NCBI RefSeq assembly: GCF_963678635.1
Contig: NC_087066.1
Location: 34,167,301 to 34,231,300, forward strand
DNA from: Symsagittifera roscoffensis
Taxonomy: Eukaryota > Xenacoelomorpha > Acoela > Convolutidae
Reading direction: 5' to 3'
Length of the DNA: 64,000 nucleotides
Shown: in pieces, positions 60,896 through 64,000 of the stretch
Layout: each line of letters opens with the position of its first letter
Numbering within the stretch: position 1 is the stretch's first letter
Program-made: the position numbers and the translations under genes
The notes under the pieces: generated by a model
What the model was told of the DNA's origin: nothing
Database searches by the model: none
What the model saw: the letters and a program-made list of their open reading frames with translations, nothing else

Positions 60896-61264
60896 ATGCC
60901 TGGATCGTCAGCTAGAACTCGACTAGCATCGAAGCAGCAGGAGCGCTGCACCATTTGTAACATCTCGAAAGGGGAGAACTGGATCTTATGTGTGAGGTGT
61001 CAGAGGTGGACACATAATACTTGCATGGGATATTCGAAGGATGAGCTCAAGTTTTTGGAGAGGTCAAATGTGACCTTTACATTTAACTGCTGTCTACAGA
61101 GCCCTCCAATTGATGCAATTGATACAAAAGAACTGAGCAAGGATATCACGGAGCTCAAGGAGAATGTGGAAAGTACTCGGACTATGGTGGAGGAAGTCCT
61201 CTCAAGTAGACAGCCCCAGCAAACCGTAGCCAAGTATAGCGATGTTGATAAAAACGAAAATTGA
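60896..61264 (+). CDS. BC-family ORF1, PHD finger and coiled coil (N-terminal part)
   Basis: MPGSSARTRLASKQQERCTI starts a protein with a PHD finger (CTICNISKGENWILCVRCQ, then WTHNTC) and a short coiled coil (about 61130-61200). The frame stops at 61264. An RRM-like ORF1 segment (VRFSGIPEYKD) continues at 61285-61470 in another frame, so ORF1 is broken here. Likely an RNA-binding chaperone of the LINE. Confidence 0.65.
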   Translation: MPGSSARTRLASKQQERCTICNISKGENWILCVRCQRWTHNTCMGYSKDELKFLERSNVTFTFNCCLQSPPIDAIDTKELSKDITELKENVESTRTMVEEVLSSRQPQQTVAKYSDVDKNEN

Positions 61265-61535
61265 TTATGACCATTAGTTAAGGTTCAGTGGTATACCTGA
61301 ATATAAGGATGCGGAAAATGAAAGTACAGAAAGGGTTGATCGTTCAAAAATTTTCGAGTATGATGAAAAAATGATACGAAGTGCTTTTGAAAATTTGCGA
61401 TTAAACTCAATTAAAATTTCATCTTTTCGGCGACTCCAAAAATTCGAACTTGGGAAAAGATGACCCAGGCAGATCCTTGTAAAGTTTCGTGACGTTTTTA
61501 CAGTAGAAAAAGTACTCGCACGCGCCCCCAACTAG

Positions 61536-63318
61536 ATAGAATATGAACAAAATCTAGCAGCCGAGAGATCAACTGGGAAGCTTCTTAAGTTTTTCAGGGC
61601 CTTGAATAAATCAAATATTTCCTGCCTTGTTTTTCATAAAAATGAAAAAACAGAAAATGACAGTGACAAAACTCAACTACTTTGGAAGTTTTTTGCATCT
61701 GTTTACGTACAATCTTCTGAATTTCATGAGCCCTGTCAAGATTGTTCAAAGAATTGTTTTCTAAGCAGCCTAACTTTCGAAAAAACTGAAATTGAAAGCA
61801 TATGCGAAAACTTAAATGTCAACAAAAGTAAAGGGCCCGATGAACTACCACCAATGCTTTTTCGGAAAGAAGAAAAACGATTTCCCATTCACTTTTTCAA
61901 ATCTTTTCTAAAATTCTACAAACTTCTATCTTTCCAGATTTGTGGAAACATGCAATAATCAGTCCGGCTTTTAAAAAAGGTAAAAAAGCAGATATAGAAA
62001 ATTATAGACCTGTTTCTCTTTTATCTCTGCCCTCTAAAATTTTTGAAAAAATTGTCTTCATTAGACTTTATGATCATTACAATAAGATTTTTAACACATC
62101 TCAATTCAGATTTCCAAAGAACCGGTCAATAATTCAACAACTTCTGACCTTTCTAAATGAAACAAATAGAGGAATCGAAAATGGAGACGAAATTGAAATT
62201 ATTTTTACAGACTTTAGCAAAGCTTTCGACAGAGATGAGCCTGGAATTTTGTTACGAAAATTGTTTTCAACAGTAGTCAGGGGTAAAAATTTAAAACGGA
62301 TCAAGTCTTACCTTCCCAACAGGCACCAGATTGTTCGAATAAATGGCAAAGAGTCTTCAAGAGAAAACGTTACCAGTGGAGTGCCACATGGTAGCATACT
62401 GAGTCCTTTATTTTTTCTGGTCTTCATTAACGACCTACCAGATTACTGTGTAAATCTTAAAACTATGTTTTTTGCAGACGATGCTAAGTTCATCAGTTCT
62501 GGTCAGGCACAGGAGCAAAACCAAAGTGACCTAAATAATGTATTTAATTGGACCATCGACAATAATATGCCCTTCAATTTAGACAAATGTACGTATCAAA
62601 AATTAGGAAAAAAATGCAAAAAATTTTTACTTCATAGGAGTCAAGATCATAGAAATAGACGTACAAAAAGACCTGGGCTTGACAATATCAAGTGATTTAA
62701 ACTGGAATATCTACAGAGACAATGCATGCAAGAAAGCAAACCGTGTCTTTTTCATGATAAAACGGAATACAAACAATCTGAGTCGTACTGCAAAATTGAA
62801 CCTTTATAAATCTATGGTAGTCCCAGTTTTAACATACGCCAACCCCTGCTATGGGTTAAGCAAATATGTCACAAATGAACTTGAGACTATTCAAAAAAGA
62901 GTCGTCAAATAAATTTTTCCTGGAACATTGGCATACAAAGAAAAAATTGCTCAATTGCAAATTTTACCGCTTCCTATGTATATACAGATAAATAATATTT
63001 TGCTGCTTTTCAAAAATCGGATTAGGAAGATACGAAGATATGCGTATAAATGTGCCAATACTAACAGAGTCCTCTCGCGGTGTAATGTTTCAGTTGAAAG
63101 GGTCTAAACGCCTGAAAACTGAACAAACTTTCATCTATCAAACTTGCAGACTGGTCAATACTTTAAAGATAGACGTGAGGGCTTATTGTGGTCTCAAACA
63201 GCTACTACTGAGGAAATTCTGGCTGAAATTTGGAGAATATAATGAAATAGACAAGTGCACGTGGAACATTGGGTGTGATTGTGCGGCGAACAACTGTCAC
63301 AGCAAGACGTACATATGA
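61536..63318 (+). pseudogene. BC-family ORF2 (copy C): RT without endonuclease
   Basis: RT motifs ENYRPVSLLSLPSKIFEK, FTDFSKAFDRD, SGVPHGSILSP (Gln changed to His) and FFADDAKFIS, followed by thumb sequences and the C-terminal CTWNIGCDCAANNC. Frameshifts near 61940, 62690 and 62920-63035. The endonuclease is absent, so this copy could only have moved in trans. Confidence 0.8.
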
Positions 63319-63390
63319 CGATACAATGAAGGGGCCAGGACCCCATTTGGAAACACAGAAGCCATCCTACTACTACTACCACTACTACTT

Positions 63391-64000
63391 ATAGTTTCAT
63401 GTGATATCATACGCTCATCGTGGTACGCTTGTAAGAAGAAGGCGCGGTACGGGATTTCAGAGGCAAGCTCGTCAAGCAAGGATACTCCCCCTCTACCCGG
63501 ACATCCCCGCCGGAACCTCCACCCGTAAAAAACCAGGAAGTAATCGATATCATTTCTTTTTGTGATTTATTTTTTAAATCCATTTCTCTACAATACATTT
63601 TACTTTCTATTCTTTCTCTTGTTCTGCCTCTTTCGTACACTGTTTAGTGAATGTCCGTGCCAGAGTACAGGCCGAAGTGGCCACCCAAGTGGAGCAGGAA
63701 ACTGGTAAAAGGAACCTCAAGGGCCAAGTAATGCAGCCCCAAAGATGTCGGAGCGACGGTTCACTCGTACAGAGGTGCAAAGCCAGCCGACCTTGCCGCT
63801 ACTGTCTCGCGCTACCCCTCGCAGAAACTGAACTGTGTTACTATAGTAGCCGGAGTTAATGATAACTCATCTACAGTTTCAGACTTTGCTAATGATTGGA
63901 GATTTTGAATCAATTTGATAATTAATAAGTTTAACCCAAAAGTGCTAATTATCCCCAAAACCATCCTCTCTGCAAACAATTACTTCATAAACAGAAAACT
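63391..64000. other. no recognised feature
   Basis: About 600 bp to the window end. Short ORFs are present (e.g. 63647-63859) but carry no motif I recognise, and there is no match to the repeats in this window. Confidence 0.4.

Larger units (their letters stand above)
60389..63390 (+). mobile_element. BC-family LINE (copy C), internally deleted, (TAC)n tail
   Basis: Full 5' end (compare 27277), PHD-bearing ORF1, then a jump at about 61535 straight into the region before RT, so the endonuclease is missing. The 3' end carries a (CTA)n-type tail at 63368-63390. RT segments (61536-63318) are 90% or more alike to copy B by eye. Confidence 0.85.

Noticed and set aside
1-64000. Functional tRNA or rRNA genes
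   Set aside because: Only degenerate tRNA-like boxes were seen (e.g. 17735-17815, near 26775 and 26945); none folds into a proper cloverleaf by eye.

Overview
This window is AT-rich nuclear DNA of an animal, most likely an invertebrate. It has one host gene in pieces and many transposable elements. The evidence is an intron-split EPS8-type gene with GT/AG junctions, non-LTR, Penelope-like and Helitron-like elements, MITEs, and no bacterial gene organisation. I cannot name the phylum from sequence alone.

Positions 1-13149, minus strand: the 5' half of an EPS8 homologue (actin regulator with an N-terminal PTB domain). I place seven exons whose splice phases all agree. Downstream exons (the rest of the PTB domain, SH3 and C-terminal regions) lie beyond position 1. 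The introns carry a hAT-like MITE, a Helitron-like element with internal ~167-bp tandem repeats, and a 704-bp TA-flanked foldback element. Positions 13150-17900 hold more MITE and Helitron copies, an RTE-type LINE scrap and a tRNA-derived fragment. Positions 17958-22627, plus strand: an SGNH-like ORF, then a CR1/Jockey-like LINE (LINE A: PHD finger, ORF1, endonuclease, RT) with a few frameshifts and a (CAA)n tail. Positions 22850-27276: repeats only.

Positions 27277-54869 form a three-level nest. The 5' end of one LINE (family BC) is split by a second, LINE A-like element on the minus strand. That element is split by a giant LTR retrotransposon of 24,580 bp (29085-53664, minus strand). I saw one mismatch between its two 921-bp LTRs, so it is very young. 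It has a ~3-kb leader packed with a short repeat, a single-frame 3200-aa Gag-Pro-Pol of Ty3/Gypsy type with an extra C-terminal domain that looks macro-like, and a second intact ORF of 2981 aa. That second protein has a coiled coil, a canonical SGNH hydrolase domain, a possible degenerate second one, and about 2000 residues I do not recognise. It sits where an env gene would sit but has no signal peptide. This element is the strongest candidate for an undescribed system.

Positions 54960-64000: a decayed Penelope-like element (RT plus GIY-YIG) with a PHD finger between RT motifs B and C, a second copy of the SGNH-like ORF, and two damaged BC-family LINEs placed end to end. The last 600 bp hold nothing I recognise.
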